The notes under the pieces: generated by a model | The model's input: only the letters and a program-made list of their open reading frames with translations | Told to the model about the DNA's origin: nothing | Database searches by the model: none | Program-made: the position numbers and the translations under genes | In this document: one piece after another, positions 63,604 to 64,000 of the stretch | Numbering within the stretch: position 1 is the stretch's first letter | Layout: each line of letters starts with the position of its first letter | Assembly (NCBI GenBank): GCA_964634005.1 | Contig: CAZWKQ010000011.1 | Span: 1 to 64,000 of the forward strand | Reading direction: 5' to 3' | DNA: 64,000 nt | From: CAZWKQ01 sp964634005 | GTDB lineage: Bacteria; Bacteroidota; Bacteroidia; Bacteroidales; JACABE01

Positions 63604-63878
63604 ACATTGTCCTCCTTATTCATTTTTTTCTCCAATCTCGTACATAAAACATTATATATAAAGCCCATAACTATAGCTAATATTATAAGTCCAAAACCAT
63701 ATACTATTGCCAGGTTTTGCTTTCCTACTACATGTAACCCCATTAAATCGGGATTTACCAGGCCAATAAATACAAAACCACTATAAACTATAGTGTAAAC
63801 AATAAATAATTTCACACCTAATTTCGATTTTTTGGCAGCAGAGTTATCTTTCTCCAATTTTGCCGCTGGTCCGTGCAT
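63600..63878 (-). CDS. DUF485 (YjcH-like) small membrane protein
   Basis: 92 residues, two transmembrane helices (about 22-44 and 55-78), DUF485 pattern LGVKLFIVYTIVYSGFVFIGL. Partner of ActP in many genomes, role not established. A GGAGG ribosome site lies 5 nt before the ATG, rare in this window. Confidence 0.9.
   Translation of the reverse strand: MHGPAAKLEKDNSAAKKSKLGVKLFIVYTIVYSGFVFIGLVNPDLMGLHVVGKQNLAIVYGFGLIILAIVMGFIYNVLCTRLEKKMNKEDNV
63604..63621 (-). promoter_or_regulatory. Strong Shine-Dalgarno before actP
   Basis: AAGGAGG 7 nt before ATG 63603, formed by the last codons of the DUF485 gene; nearly all other genes here have no SD. Confidence 0.7.
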
Positions 63879-64000
63879 TTAACCTCCATTTTTTAATTAT
63901 TAATAATTTGTTTTACTTTTTAGAATTTTTCAAAAATATTGATTATAAAAATTCAGTAATAAAAAAATAAGTTTAAATGTAACATTGTTTTATAACAACT

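Overview
The window is a gene-dense, AT-rich stretch of chromosome from a member of the Bacteroidota, most likely Bacteroidales-like. Evidence: two T9SS type A and one type B C-terminal sorting domains; Bacteroidota families such as DUF3822 and DUF4831; Bacteroidota-type promoters (TTG, 19-21 bp, TAnnTTTG) before many genes; and an almost complete lack of Shine-Dalgarno sequences. I see no insertion sequence, prophage, CRISPR array or rRNA operon. Most of it is core-genome housekeeping.

Layout. 1-11 kb: TPR membrane protein, rsmD-DUF3822-pseudopilin-like operon, a kinase/RapZ-C fusion, ferritin-like protein, comB, a small RHH-like protein, kdsA, DUF4831 lipoprotein, a Na+ symporter, recR-rpe. 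11-24 kb: a CotH/T9SS surface protein, Ldh-type dehydrogenase, ftsE, two glycosyltransferases, Fe-type alcohol dehydrogenase, a secreted unknown, recG. 23.55-24.1 kb: a long non-coding gap with a complete promoter-to-terminator unit that looks like a small RNA gene. 24-31.8 kb: lpxD, ygiQ, two outer-membrane barrels with aroK, and on the opposite strand a cytochrome c maturation cluster (ccmB-ccmC-ccmD-ccmE), including a 51-residue ccmD and a CcmE with a CxxxY heme-binding motif. 31.8-46.6 kb: two giant T9SS cargo proteins flanking a BASS transporter, a C39-peptidase ABC exporter, an HD phosphohydrolase, corA, a TIGR01212 radical SAM protein, a methyltransferase and an SDR-type threonine dehydrogenase. 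46.6-51 kb: radA-rfaE2, a LPG-synthase-like flippase, panD, panC. 51-57 kb: an M14 peptidase split by an in-frame stop, glycosyltransferase, HddA-like heptose kinase, YigZ protein, sigma-54 response regulator, tRNA-Phe. 57.4-60.2 kb: the DUF177-rpmF-plsX-fabH operon. 60.3-63.9 kb: DUF485-actP-porin operon.

How it fits together. Envelope biogenesis dominates: KDO (kdsA), lipid A (lpxD), heptose activation (rfaE2, hddA-like), fatty acid initiation (plsX, fabH), glycosyltransferases and T9SS-exported surface proteins. DNA repair (recR, recG, radA), pantothenate synthesis (panC, panD) and shikimate kinase are scattered core functions. The ccm cluster implies c-type cytochromes and therefore respiration. 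The actP operon implies uptake of acetate or a similar carboxylate.

No wholly new multi-gene system is evident. The strongest leads are the orphan sRNA-like unit at 23.7 kb, the kinase/RapZ-C fusion, the Cys-type CcmE, the RHH-like small protein with a possible clamp-binding tail, and the stop-interrupted peptidase.
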